Shown here piece by piece: positions 12,240-25,300 of a DNA stretch of 64,000 nucleotides (positions within the stretch are counted from its first letter, which is position 1; each line of letters begins with the position of its first letter). Position numbers and translations under genes: made by a program. The stretch covers positions 32,307,465 to 32,371,464 of the forward strand of contig OX392536.1 of assembly GCA_947623455.1 (NCBI GenBank), read 5' to 3'. This DNA comes from Mimachlamys varia (Eukaryota > Mollusca > Bivalvia > Pectinida > Pectinidae). Under the pieces are notes generated by a model that saw nothing but the letters and a program-made list of their open reading frames with translations, did no database searches and was not told the origin of the DNA.

Positions 12240-12650
12240 CTGTTGACCATGAGGATATTGAAAAGAAGTTTCTCGAAGATTGTTAATACGTTTGACCCCT
12301 GTGACTTTGAATAGAGATCAAAATAATTAATTTGAACAAACTTAATAACCCTTTATTCGAGCCGCTACCGGCCAAATAACAGTACCCTAGGCCTTTCGGC
12401 TATAGAAAAGAAGTTTCAGGAAGGTGTTGAGAAATTTGACACATGTGACGTTGAATGTTGGTAGCTCTATATCCCAATATGCTACATTCATAATATCAGC
12501 ACACTAGGCCTTTTGGTTATTGGGAAGAATGTTAGAAGGAAAACAAATTAAGCACGGCGCACAGCGCACGACGACCCTTCGGGTTAGATGCCCCAAAAAA
12601 ATCTTCCTCAAGCAGCTGTTTCTCAATAACCATGTGGCCGGAAGAGAAAT
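12240..12650 (+). repeat. Diverged copies of the 145-bp TGACC/CCTTGAATA family
   Basis: Blocks such as TTGACCCCTGTGACTTTGAA, CTACCGGCCAAATAACAGTA, CCTAGGCCTTTCGGCTAT and GAAAAGAAGTTTC recur twice to three times and match units of the array at 44700-46720. The stretch ends with CGCACGACGACCCTTCGGGT, like the array's terminal motif. It is an old, short member of that family. Confidence 0.65.
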
Positions 12651-13108
12651 CGTGCAGGGTTGAAAAATCGTGTCGGAGCCAACAATGTTTTATCTGTTTG
12701 AATCTCCATGTCTCATGGAATTAGAATTTAAAAATGGAAACAAACGTTCGTTTGATTTTATTGTGACGACATTGCTTTAAATTGATTACATTACCCAGAT
12801 GGTTTGGAAACTGGTACCGATGCATTATAGAAACAGTAGCCAAGCGATAAAGAGACATACATGTCATAAATGACAGATTAAATGAACATCTAATTTTTGA
12901 CTGCCTCTCTAATTTGTGAACCAAGTCAAATATTTCAAACAAAAATTAAAAAGGTTTGATTTATACTGCAAAAACACTCCAAACGCGTGTTTTGTAAGAA
13001 CAATTTAGTTTTTACACTACAAAGATGTCTGAGCTATATGCATCGCGCTTGTCTCTTATGTAAGCATGATATAAACACCGCCTGTCTGAGTACTAATAGA
13101 CTAGCGAG
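12651..13108. other. Upstream region of the PKS gene
   Basis: No gene is visible; short open frames on the minus strand lack support. TATA-like strings occur at about 13070 (GATATAAAC) and 13109 (see next entry). Confidence 0.5.
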
Positions 13109-13115
13109 TATAAAT
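13109..13115 (+). promoter_or_regulatory. Possible TATA box of the PKS gene
   Basis: TATAAAT lies 78 bp before the PKS start codon, so initiation about 30 bp downstream would give a leader of about 45 bases. The alternative is that GCAG at 13156-13159, preceded by a TTTGTCATTTAAATTCC tract, is a splice acceptor and the true promoter lies further upstream. Confidence 0.25.
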
Positions 13116-13159
13116 TGAAACATTTGATGACCGTTGTATTTGTCATTTAAATTCCGCAG

Positions 13160-13174
13160 ATGGCGGAGCTGTAG
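13160..13174 (+). promoter_or_regulatory. Four-codon upstream ORF before the PKS start
   Basis: ATGGCGGAGCTGTAG encodes Met-Ala-Glu-Leu and a stop, 12 bases before the PKS ATG. A uORF this close would be expected to lower translation of the main frame if it is in the mRNA. Transcript start is not known. Confidence 0.35.
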
Positions 13175-13186
13175 CTGCTGTAATAG

Positions 13187-13395
13187 ATGGATGATGCCGA
13201 GGAGATAGCTATAGTCGGTATCGGCTGCCGATTTCCAGGCGCCAATAACATCAAAGAATTTTGGGAAGTTTTGGTGAATGGAGAGAACCATGTGAAGGAG
13301 ATACCAGGGGACAGATGGAACCTAGACGCTATCTACGACCCAGACCCGGATGCTTACGGGAAAACCTATGTCCGCCGGGCAGGACTTTTGTCAAA
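13187..13395 (+). CDS. PKS exon 1: start of ketosynthase
   Basis: Encodes residues 1-69 plus two bases of codon 70. It holds the KS opening IAIVGIGCRFPGA and the block PGDRWNLDAIYDPDP, typical of type I KS domains. The donor is a perfect GTAAGT at 13396. Phase 2 matches exon 2 only if that begins at 20643. Residues 17-27 are the part copied into the retroposon at 8996-9028. Confidence 0.93.
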
Positions 13396-16300
13396 GTAAG
13401 TCGTGTTCAATTATAAAAAAAAATATCAAATTCATGTGATATGGGCATATCTTTGAATTCGTGTGGTTACAAAGTCCCCTACAACGATCCCGTCATGCTA
13501 TAGCCACTTTAAACTTCAAACCCTTTGAACATTCTATGTAAGACCCTTATTAAAATCAGCACATAACTATGTGATTAAGATATACTGAACTGGTGTGTTA
13601 TCTTTTAAACAAAAACATGTAAATAACTAGATTAATGCAGACAATAAACAAGCATTAATAGCTTATCGGATTTAGAACATATCAATATTTTCTGTGACGT
13701 AACTGAATGCTAGGCGAGTTATAGAGGTCGCTCCCCAACTGGATATGGAGAGTAATACCGACCTTAAAGTAGACGATTGTGGATTTCTTATTAATATTCC
13801 GCTAGAATTAATTATCATCAATAGCTATAATTATATCAACTAGTAAAAAGTAAGAAAGCTTTGCTTCATTTTGGTTTATAACAAAACTGTAGATACTTTC
13901 GTAGTTCTCATTAGCGTCGTTAAAAGACTTGAGATATTACAAATCTGATGAGCTGGTTTGTTTTTCAAAAAATATCAACCGTAATGCTCTATTGTAATGC
14001 ATCTAAAGCGGTTTAAGTATTTGTTAACTATCAAAAGTTCAGATTTTAACTGAGGTATTTGAATAAATTTCATTTCAGTTATTGAAATATCGTGAAGCTT
14101 CTGCATTATATAAGGAGCCTGTTGGGCCTTAACGGCAATTAGGATTACCTATATATTTATAGAACGATTGGCTCCTAATCTCTCATTCATAAAATAAATT
14201 CGTAAGATTAAACCTGCAACAATGCCGTTATTCCAACTTAAAAGAAAATGTTTTTTCTAAGAAATCATTTTGAAAAGAGGTTGCAGTATCAGCCTTGAGG
14301 AATGATTCTCCGTTGTTAACTACATATTTGAAACTTCTAGCAGATAGTTAGTTGTTGATGCCTGAATTTGTTGTAAAAAGGAGGGAAATTTAATTTAAAT
14401 TGCGTACCCGACATAATATTTCTTATTCATCTCGCAAAATCACCATAAAACGGTATATGTATACAAACGAAATTTGTTTTATCTGTTATGTATTCTTTCT
14501 AAAATGGCCTTGTCTACTTAGATCTCGAATACATATACCTACAATACTATTCGTTGCTTGAGTTAATCTAAAAATTGTAATCAGTATATATATGCAAGAC
14601 AAAACTTGGTTATGTTTAAATGTATCAATATGCATGTATCATTTGTATATTATTTTTGCAAACATCTTGCAACCCAAAAACATGAGTGAAAACTAAATTG
14701 CTTATTTCTCTTAGCCTAGACCGAGTTTCCTATGACCCTGGAACCAACTAATTAACTCCGCTGTCAATGACTAAGATTTGTTGAAAAAGATTTTTTATTT
14801 TTATGACTTCAATAATGTTTTATTTTCAATGGAATTATACGTCGAACATCTTTTTATATTTCATATTGTAAAACTGCTTTTATGCCTACACGTTAAACAG
14901 TTTTAATTGAAGGCCGTTGCTATTACCACCCGAAGTATCAATAGCGATCGCCGCGTGCCAATCGCTATTGACACTGATTTTACCTTATCCGGCATGCGGT
15001 AGCCGTGCAAAGTTCTGAATTTGCAAAATAGTTTTACGTTGTTTTGTACACTTTGTTATTATATTGTAAGAGTTATTTTAATCAGATTGTTTTACACAAA
15101 TCTTACGAAAAGTACAAAATATGACACCTTTTTATCATTTTTACATTGTATTGTATTTTTAAAGTTCATTTCATCGGCACAATGGTTGATTAAATGCCGT
15201 CTATCGCAACTATAAACTATTTATATTAATAAATGATAACATCTATACCATATTGCATCTAATACAGATTTACATCATTTTTTAGCTGTAAATTAGACAT
15301 GTTTTTTGCATTCATTATATTTTGTGCGTGACGTGGCCAATTTAGATTGCGAGCAAAATATACAGCTTAGCACTCATTCATGTTGCTTTGCTGCAGTGAG
15401 ACAAATTCCCCGGCCGAGGCATACCAGAGTGTCTAACAATGGTAGTTACTACTCCCTACTTGGCGTTCAGGAGTGGAGCGATTGATTCGCCCGCTGTTAG
15501 TATAATGTGACCGGGTTGGGTGTTATGTTGGGTATGGTGGCTGATTTCTGCCATCTCGCCTTTTCGCCTTTTCGCGTATTTTTTTTTACGTGAAAAGGCG
15601 AAAAGGCGAGAAAATGAACACGAAAAAGCGAGAAAATGAACACGAAAAGGCGCCGTTTGTTCTTGAAAAATCTCGCCTTTTCGTGTTATTTTTCTCGCCT
15701 TTTCGTCTTTTTGCCTTTTCGCGTAGCTTATCATATCATAAAATTTACGCGAAAACCCGCCGAACGGCGGGTTTTCGCCTTATAAAATTTACGCGAAAAC
15801 TTCATTTTTTATATTAACTGCATAAATGAACTTTTCTTTCGTACTTGATTTAAAGTGGTTTGTAAACAATAGACAAAGATATGCCTTTAAATAGGACATA
15901 AAAAGGATAGTGTACAGTAAATCTGTCGTACCTTCTTCCCTTGTTCGTTGTAAATGGCGGGTCGAATAAGGTTGCGCATGTCCTTCCGGAAGGCGAAAAC
16001 CCGCGTAAATTTTACAAGGCGAAAACCCGCCGTTCGGGTACTGAGAAGGCGACAAACCCGCCGTTCGTTGGGTTTTCTCACAAATTTCATAAGGCGAAAA
16101 CCCGCCGTTCGGCGGGTTTTCGCGTACTGAAGAAGGCGACAACCCGCCGTTCGGCGGTTTTTCGCGTAAATTTTACAAGGCGAAAACCGTTCGGCGGGTT
16201 TTCGCGTAAATTTTATGATATGATAAGCTACGCGAAAAGGCGGAAAGACGAAAAGGCGAGAAAAATAACACGAAAAAACTTACGCGAAAAGACGAGATGG

Positions 16301-19300
16301 CAGAAATCAGCCACCATAGTTGGGGGCCTTTGGCAGTATACTTCAGTGTTGTAGCAAGTTAAATCGGCAAAAGATCCGGTTTATCGCAAAAAGGCTTACA
16401 CGAACATACCGCGGCCTCTCAAATACACACGCTTTCAACACACACACACACACTTCACATACACCGACAGTCCGTCCTTAAATTACCCAGGCTGTTAATA
16501 GAACGTAAAAACAATCAACCAACCAACCTCTAACAATTATGTGACGTGAGAACAATAGAATAACGTCACGACAACAATTCCACCACGCCAAGTCACCATT
16601 CAAATACCTGAAGTCAGCATTGTAATACATTGATACTTCCGTAGAATAGACACAAAATGATGGGGAAAATATAATCATCTCATACCTTGATGGTGTGACA
16701 AAGAAATCTCCAACCCCCGGGGAGATATTCTTGATTGTCTAACCCTCGGCAGAGCCTCGAGTTTGACAACCCAGAATACCACTGTTAGACTTGTAGTGGT
16801 CTCTGTCACCACTCTAAACAAGATGCCCAAGGGGTTTATCGGTAATCTGGCTATCAATTAAAAGTACATCATACTAATTTTGAAAAAAAAAATCAGAGAA
16901 CACCAAAGCGTCAACAAAACCATAATCCGAACTCAAAAATCGATTAAACTAGAGGCAAAATCAGAACAAAGAAAATATTTACATGGAGACCTCGTAAAAG
17001 CACCAGAGAATAAGACCAGGTGGTCCAGAAGAGTAAGCGTCTTCTGCTTCATCGACAACCGCTGCCATGTAAATACGAGGGGTGTTCCAAAAATAATGTC
17101 ACTTGCATCGATGCTCATATAGCGGAAGTGCTTTTGTTCATTTTGCTCTGCGCTTCAAAATAATCTCCGCTAGCAAGAACACACCTTTTTAGCCGGTCAA
17201 TCCATTTTTGGAAGCATTTTTCATACTCTTCGATGGGTACACCCATCAGACACTGATAAACAGCAGATCCAAGGGCATTTCTCGAATTGTATCTCCTTCC
17301 AGATAAATGATATTTAAGTTTTGGAAAGAGAAAATAGTCACAGGGGCCAAGTCTGGCGAATACGGAGGGTGCGGAAGGACGGTAACCTTCGCTGACTCCA
17401 AAAAGTCAGTCACAATGCGTGCCTTGTGAACGGGTGCATTATCATGCAAAAGTCGGACATACTTAAGTCCTGTTTTGGGGCGGCGACTTTTGTAGTAGTA
17501 CTTCAACTTTCTCAGAACAACGTTTTTATAGAACTTGCCTGTGACCGTTCTGCCTTTTGGCAACTGGATTTGAATAGCTGGACCCATATTAGTGAAAAAA
17601 ATAGCATACAAAACCTTCTTTACCGTTCGTATTCGTTTGGCAATACTTGGGTGTCGGGCATTTTTAGTGGCCCATATTAGGTTGGCAACCTTCCGCTTTG
17701 GTTCAAAGCCTTTTTACTATATTTTGGTACATTTTGAGAAGTTTTTTTGCCATTGTAACACGCGGCTTCTTTTGCTCATCCGTTAACAAATGGGGTATCC
17801 ATCTTGCATTTATCTTTCTAACTTTTAGGTGTTTCTTCAAAATTGCATGAACTCTTGCTAAAGACAAGTTTGTCATTCGAGCCAATTGTCTTACGGTGAA
17901 TCGAGCATCAGTTTGGAGAATATTTCGGATTTTTTCTATGTTACCTTTGGTCGTAGTTGTTGCAGGGCGACCTGGGTGAGCAGCATCTTTCAGTTGCTGC
18001 TGCCCAGCACTAAATTTACCTACCAACATACAAACAGTCCTGTGAGACATTTTGCCCTCCACATAAATGTCACACACCTCGCGGTGAATATATCCAGCCT
18101 TTATGCCGAGTAATGACCTACCTTTTATATAGGCCCTAATTTCAAGATCATTTTCAGCTCGTTTTCCTGTCATTTTGTGTCTAGTCTAACCAATAGGCTA
18201 TGAAACGATGTACACTGTACCGAGGCCAGTGAACCTGTGGACGAGATATTTACCTGTGTCACGAGCCAGTGATCACTCAATCGACACGAGGTGGTTTTGT
18301 GCATAAATTGCACGATTTCCGCGAAATAAAGCACAGATGACATCATTATGGAACACCCCTCGTATTTGTCAAATCCAAGTAAGCATAAATCCGAGAACCG
18401 AGAACCGAATCATCATGGTCAATCACAACAAATAAGCACATAATAAGCAAATTAAAAAACGTCCATCATCATATCACACAATGATACAAAACATTTCTCG
18501 ATGAAACCAAGATGGCGACCATAAACTTGCCCATAGTCTTCATCAACCTGCATCTCTCGAATCCCTGTGCCGTAAGTTTGTTCGTCAGCAGTTGAGTTGA
18601 AGTATATTTCAAACTAGCTTCGTTGTGTTTGTCACAAAGCATTCTCCAAGAAAGCTCACTGCCATGTAATTGTATCGTCATTCACCTTTCTTGGAAAATA
18701 AAGCTCTCATGATGAGAGACCGGCAATGTACTTAGTAATGTACAGTTATACTTCACTAGTTTTAAGGAGTGAGCTTACTTATTTTCAAATAATTGCCAAA
18801 ATCAGATTACTTGCTGTGATTAAAAACTTAAGCTACTGATATTGTTAAATCTCAATTTAAAGGCCGGTTTACCCCTACGCATTTGGCATAATTACTACGG
18901 ATTTCACACCCCCATTACGCAACTAGGCATCGGTTGGAAAAACTTCGAATTTGACGCGGTATAACTTTCCCTAATCGAACGTTCCTGCGCATTGCCACCT
19001 GTATCATCTACGAAAGAGCCCAGAAAACCGGAAGCGTAAAATGTTATCACTTCGTTTGCTTGACGCCGACAGTTTGTTGTTAGGCCTACGGCAAGGCATA
19101 CAAACAACGATATTGACGATAGAACGCAAAACAAAACAACTCAAACTTTCATAACGCAATATACTGATGAATGGAGTTTCCTCAAACTTCAAGAATTGAG
19201 AAAATTCCATGTTTTTTTCAAAGTGGGTGACTGGACTGTCGATGACATGAACTCCAAACACGACCAAAAACAATGGGGGGGGATAGCACCCTATCCCAGG

Positions 19301-22300
19301 TACCTACTGGCCAAATATCAGCATCCTTGGCCCTTTGGTTATTGAGAAACAGATTCCTAAAGCAAAAGTTTACGGACGACGGACGAAGAAGCACGATGGC
19401 AATACAAACATGCAAGTCATCCTGACCCTTTGGGTCAGTTGAACTATAAACACAGAGTTTGTTTCATTTTAACACATAATCTGGGTGTATATAAACACTC
19501 ACGCATTGGCGGGTCCATTTGATCCGATGTCAGTCGGATATGATCATATCGAGAGCGATGTCTCTATAAAGTATATCTATAAAATGCCAATAAGGCAGAG
19601 TTAAAACGTGAAGAGCACCGAAACGAAAATCACATAACGTTTTTTTTTATAATACACAATCAAATGTAGATCGATTGCGATTCATTTTGACCTGGTTACC
19701 ATGGCAACAAAAAATACCTTGAATGCACATTTACAAAGGATCACAAACATTCCTGTGTAGTTTCACTTGGTTGAATCGGGTCACAGGTTTCTGAGGAGTT
19801 ATCTGGACACCCCCCCCCCCCCCTTCAAAAAAGACTTCAAGCTTAAATATATAATTACCCTCGGTAAAGTAGGCAAAGTGTTTGTGATTTCACAAACTTT
19901 GTTTTGTTCGTTCCAAAGAAACTACCAGTCAAATATCATGTCTAAATGCCTTTCGGTATATCATGCAGAAAAGGTTGTTCAGAAATAAAGTTGACAGACA
20001 CAGGCCGGTGTCAGACGCCGCACGATCGCATAAGTCGTATTACTAAATGTTATTTTTATATACCTACGATGTAAATATTTCTAATATAAACAACTGCCAT
20101 GCAGGTAGGACGCAAGACTTGTACCTGTTGCCCCCATTGCTTGATTATAACAGGCAATTTTCTTTAGGATCTTATCTTTTCATTTCTTTCTAAACAACGT
20201 TCTTTTTAATTTCTTAATGTCTCACTTGACACTTCCTCAATTTTGGCCTTAAGTTGAGCGTTGTTCGCCCAGTAAGGAAGGTTAAAATTCCGTCCCCAGG
20301 CCGAGACATACATGCACCATGCAGTCTCTACAATGATACAAATATAGTTACTACTTCCTGCTTGACGATCAGCATTATGACAGTGGAAGGACTGGCTCAC
20401 CGTTTGTCAGTACAATGTGACCGGGTGAGGTGTTTTGCTGGGGCCTTCGGCAGTATACTTTAGTGCTGTAGCACTTTATATCGGCAAAAGATCTGGACGA
20501 TACAGCAGCCTCAAAAATGCACACGCATACACGTATCCACATCACATACACTTTAAGGCAATCCTTAAATACCCTGACTGTTAATTGGACGTAAAAAAAC
20601 TACACTAATATTAATATGGAATTGACTTTGATTCTGTTGTAGTCATAATATTTGGGACAATGTTTTCTTTGGAATCGCCGAAAAGGAGGCGTCGGAAATG
20701 GATCCTCAGCAGCGATACGTGCTGGAATGTGTGCATATGGCGCTGGAGGATGGCGGGATCACACGAGCAGAGTTGGATGGTTCACGCACGAGTGTGTATA
20801 TTGGTGCCATGAACAGTGACTCAAAGACATCTAAGGACGGGGACTATTCGCTGTTAAACAATTATACTGTAACTGGAGACGCCGCCAGCATCATCACGGC
20901 TCGGGTATCGTACAACTATAACTTACTGGGCCCATCACTTACCATTGACACCGCCTGTTCCTCGTCACTGGTGGCTGTCAACCTCGCTACACAGTCTCTG
21001 AGACTCGGTAGGTGGTCTTGTGGAAATAGATTTAATTCTCATCATGAACGTTACTTAGACTGAATATTCCTTATTAATAATGGGAAATATTCAGGACCTT
21101 TTATGTCACTTTTAAACCAATAATAATGTTAAGATAATGACAATTTTGTATTTCACGAAGTACTTTAGAAGTACGTAATGGATCTTACGCATTTCACACG
21201 TAGATTTATCTTAGTCTCTAGCTGAGAAGGCGACCAACTTTGGTTTCTTTAATGAAATATTGTTATCGCTATCTCTAGCAGCATGACCCTGCATATTAAA
21301 ACACTTCTTACTGTCATATTAACATTTTAGTTATTGAATTACACGTTTATTTTCATTATAATATGACAGGAAACAATATGAGGTATTATTTACAGAAGTA
21401 TTTGTTGAAATAAACTAGATCGTTGGTGAAAATGACAAGCGAGAATGACTATGTTCATAGAATATTGAAGAAATCATATGATATATTGGAATATTTATAG
21501 AAGACGTCAAAGTAGTATAAGGTATGTTCAATAATTGAACAATTTAATAAGGCACATAGGTCAGTTGGTAGGACGCCGGGCTCGTGATCGAAGGGTTGCG
21601 AGTTCGAGTCCCAGTCACGACCATTGTTTTGTATCCTTGACACTATACTCTGATTGTTCCAGTCTACTCAGCTGTACATGAGTACGTGGTTGGGGTGTGC
21701 TAGAAATTGTAGAATGATAGCTGTGAGCGCCGACATATCAGCACCGGTCGTATGCTCCCCAGGGAGTTCAGAACTATATTGGCTGGTAGCTAAAGCCCTA
21801 TAATCTCGGGTAATAATTTGTGAACCACTTTGCGACGGCCTTTAAGGTCGTGATAAAGCGGTACATAAGAACCTCCAATTATAACTATTATTTGCCAATT
21901 ACATATACATTTAATGGAATTACATATTAAAACTATGATATTTCAGTTCATATCGCATGTACCATATATGAAAATCCCTTAAAATATATAAAGAAAATAA
22001 ATACATTAAAATAAAAACGTATTTTCCTCCTGGAATAGTTCTTATTTTAGATAAAGTTTTAACGTTCCCGTGTTTTAGTATATGCATTTTGTAATGAAGA
22101 AAACAAATAATTTTGAACTCCAGATGATCTTTGTAAACCATAGACACAATAAAGAGTGTTTCATTCTATCCAGGTGAGTCGTCCATGGCGATATGTGGCG
22201 GTGTCAACAGTATTCTGTATCCAGACATGTTCATTACTCTGACGAAGGCGAGGATGGCGTCACCTACCGGCCAGTGTCAAGCTTTCTCCGCTAACGCCGA

Positions 22301-25300
22301 TGGATATGCCCGGGGAGAAGGATGTGGCATCATCATTCTTGAGAGGCTTAGTGATGTACGTAGTCTGTAGTAATACATGCTAACTACAGGAAGCTTTGAC
22401 ATTTGTTTTTATCGATACTTCAAACAATTTGTAGAAGGGGTGTTGATTCTATCGCCAAAAAAACGATTAGCTTTACCAAGTACAAGGGCACTACATACAT
22501 GTGTCTTTGTTAAGACTTTTATGGATTTGGAAATAATTACAAGTGAAATATACAGGAGATTCAGCGTTACAGTAGACAGATTTTGTGTTTTTAGTCCATT
22601 TTCATTGCATTTCATTTGCGTTATCATTTCATTTCACTTTGAAGGTCTTATTTGCTCCAGTCCCGCCACTGACTGTCTTTTTTCATTCCCTTCTGTTTCT
22701 TTCCGTTTGAAAACGTCTCTGTTATCGGACATGAAATTAGATCGAATACAGGGACATGTTACTACTTGGTCTTGTCAGACCCACAGTCGCTACTTTAGGC
22801 TACTATACTAGTATCCAAATATTAAACAACCACTTCAAGTACGAAAAGTTCATATTTCAACAATACCAACGGCTGGATACAAATTTCGGAACAATACGCT
22901 CCATTATTGGGGGCCTTAGCGGTCACCTGAGTAATGTTATAGGTATGGTAGCTTAATTTTAATGATGAAAATCACATTTTACTCACATTAAATATAACAT
23001 TTGTCATGTCATTACAGGAAAAGAATTCTAAAACTTTTGAAATGATTTTCACCAAGAAGGAATGGCGTCTTCAAAAGTATGGACAAAATATACCCAAAGT
23101 GTTATTTCCCAATATAAACTATAGTAAACTTTACCGGGACCGTCTCTGATTGGCCATAAATACAGCCCAGGGGTTCTGAAATTTAAAAATTAACTAAAAC
23201 CCATGATGGTCGTTCTATCCACGCAGAGAAATATACTGAAGTACTTCTGCCGAGAAGAACATTTGTGTAATTTTGTATAATATTCCCTTTGGGGCCCCGC
23301 CCTAGCCCTGGGTGTAGGGGCAGGAATCCAAATGTTACAAATATGTATCCTTATCAACTAAGGATATTTTCTGTCAAGTTTGAAAAGATTCAATCCAATG
23401 GTTCTTGAGAAGAAGTCGAAAATACAAAAAAATTACGCACGACGCACTTTAATGTTTTGTTTTCTATAGGTATTATGCTGTACGTTTTTGTTTCTGTATT
23501 TTCTTGAAGTCCGTGATATCAAGTAATGATCTCCTGACACATGATACATAAATGATTATATACAGGCCCTGAAGAATGACAGACACATATGGGCGACCAT
23601 CCGTGCAGGCTGTAACCAAGATGGACAGACTGCAAAACCAATCACCGCGCCGTCCGAGATCCAACAGAGGCGACTCCTTCATGATATCTATCTGAACTCA
23701 TACAACATCGATCCAAGTGATGTCCAGTACATAGAGGCACATGGTATGTTATTACAGAAGAGGTATTTATCATCTATATTGCATGTATATGACTGTATGG
23801 GCGTTTTGCTAAGAAGAAATGACAATGCAGATAAACGAACTTGTACAGTTAAGTATTTTTGTATAATAACAAAACCTAATGAAAGTTCACGTGCAAACTG
23901 TAGAATTGACCACAGAGTGGAAGTTTTCTGAACATAGGCCATACCTACTATACATATAGTTACACCTTGTATAAGGAGGACCCACCTTATTGTTATGCAT
24001 GTGAATAAGCATTCAAAGGCAAACATATGATAAATAAATGTCCTAATTTCAAACCAATATGTGACATATTTTATAATGAACTATTTATTGAATGTCTATT
24101 AGACAGTTGATTTTCCATTACTTACAGACAGTTAAATTTATAATAATAATAAACAAATCGTTTGCTGTTGATGCATGTTGATACCCTTTAACAGATCTTG
24201 CGGTTTTTGTTGTTTCTGATTTGGATGTATTTTTGTGAGTGCCTGTTTACTAACATGTTTGTTTGGCCTTAAATGACTCACATTGCCGATGGACCGTACA
24301 GTAACACAAAAACAAAACATACAACAAAAATATCAACACTCACATTATCGTAATATACGTGTATAATAATGAAACAGTGATGATGAATGAGTTCTACAAA
24401 ACAACCCAAAAGCAGTTACGGTAAGGAGGCTACAAAGGTCACTGGAATATGACCTCTTAGGGGGTATTGTCATATCCTTATGTAACGGAAGTGAGAATAA
24501 GGATATGCATTTTCATCAAATTTCTATCTCAACAAAAAAGGGAATATTCCGGTGGTATTTTATTTTAAAAAAGTCCCGTCTGTGGTTCATAAAAAAGTGT
24601 TTCTCCTAGAGATGAAAATACTTCTAAACGATTTAAACATGGATATCTTCATTTTCAGGTACAGGCACGCCAATCGGTGACCCCATTGAAGTCAACAGTC
24701 TTGGAGGGTTTTTTAAAGATTTTCCAATACAAAGTGGCGACATGAACACTCAGCGATATATCGGATCAGTCAAAACAAATATCGGCCATCTGGAATCTGG
24801 GGCGGGAGCTGCAAGTCTCATCAAGACACTTTTGATGATGGAACATGGCAAAATTGTATCATCCCTTTATTCACTTCCTCGGAACCCTCGGATAGATTTC
24901 AAAAAGTATGACTTTGATGTACCCACGTCAGTCTACACATGGCCAACATTACCAGACGGTTCCAGAGCTGCTTGCATCAACTGTTTCGGATTTGGTGGTA
25001 CGAACGGCCACGCTTTTGTAAGACAATGGGTCCAGAAACCGATTGATCCTTACCTAACAACAAATAATGAAGGAAAGATGACCTATATTCCTGTTTCGGC
25101 AAAATCTCAGGAAAGTCTGGTTAACAATTTGAAGCATATGGCATCAACGCTGACAGAAGACCCATGCGATTTAGAGGAACTAGCATACACCGCTTCTTGC
25201 AAGCGGGATCATTATCGATACCGAAAACTGTTCACAGAGTCCAATGTTACCGATTTCATCAAAAATTGTAACAAAACAATAGATATGCTGTCAAACAGCT

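Larger units (their letters stand above)
17076..18362 (-). mobile_element. Mariner-family DNA transposon, inactive (1287 bp)
   Basis: Inverted ends start CGAGGGGTGTTCC on both strands and are flanked by TA (17074-17075, 18363-18364), the usual mariner target duplication. The minus strand carries a transposase in two broken frames. About 1.3 kb is the normal size for an autonomous mariner. Confidence 0.92.
13396..20642 (+). other. PKS intron 1 (7.2 kb), filled with mobile DNA
   Basis: GTAAGT donor, TTCTGTTGTAG acceptor. It holds a foldback element in retroposon copy B (15405-16525), a mariner in another repeat (16870-18430), an RT relic (18500-18650), a repeat with CCCTTTGGGTCA (19280-19445) and retroposon copy C (20100-20612). 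The stretches 13396-15400, 18690-19280 and 19450-20090 show nothing I can name beyond AT-rich sequence and a 13-base C run near 19811. Confidence 0.85.

Noticed and set aside
15456..16354. Several frames rich in Lys, Arg and Phe on both strands
   Set aside because: They are products of the palindromic foldback element.
18904..19134. A small secreted peptide on the minus strand (hydrophobic start FCVLSSISLFVCLAV)
   Set aside because: The first codon is TTG, not ATG; no homolog or splice support, and it lies inside PKS intron 1.
21546..21620. A functional tRNA gene
   Set aside because: The acceptor arms do not pair, and the tRNA-like head is fused to a SINE body and tail.
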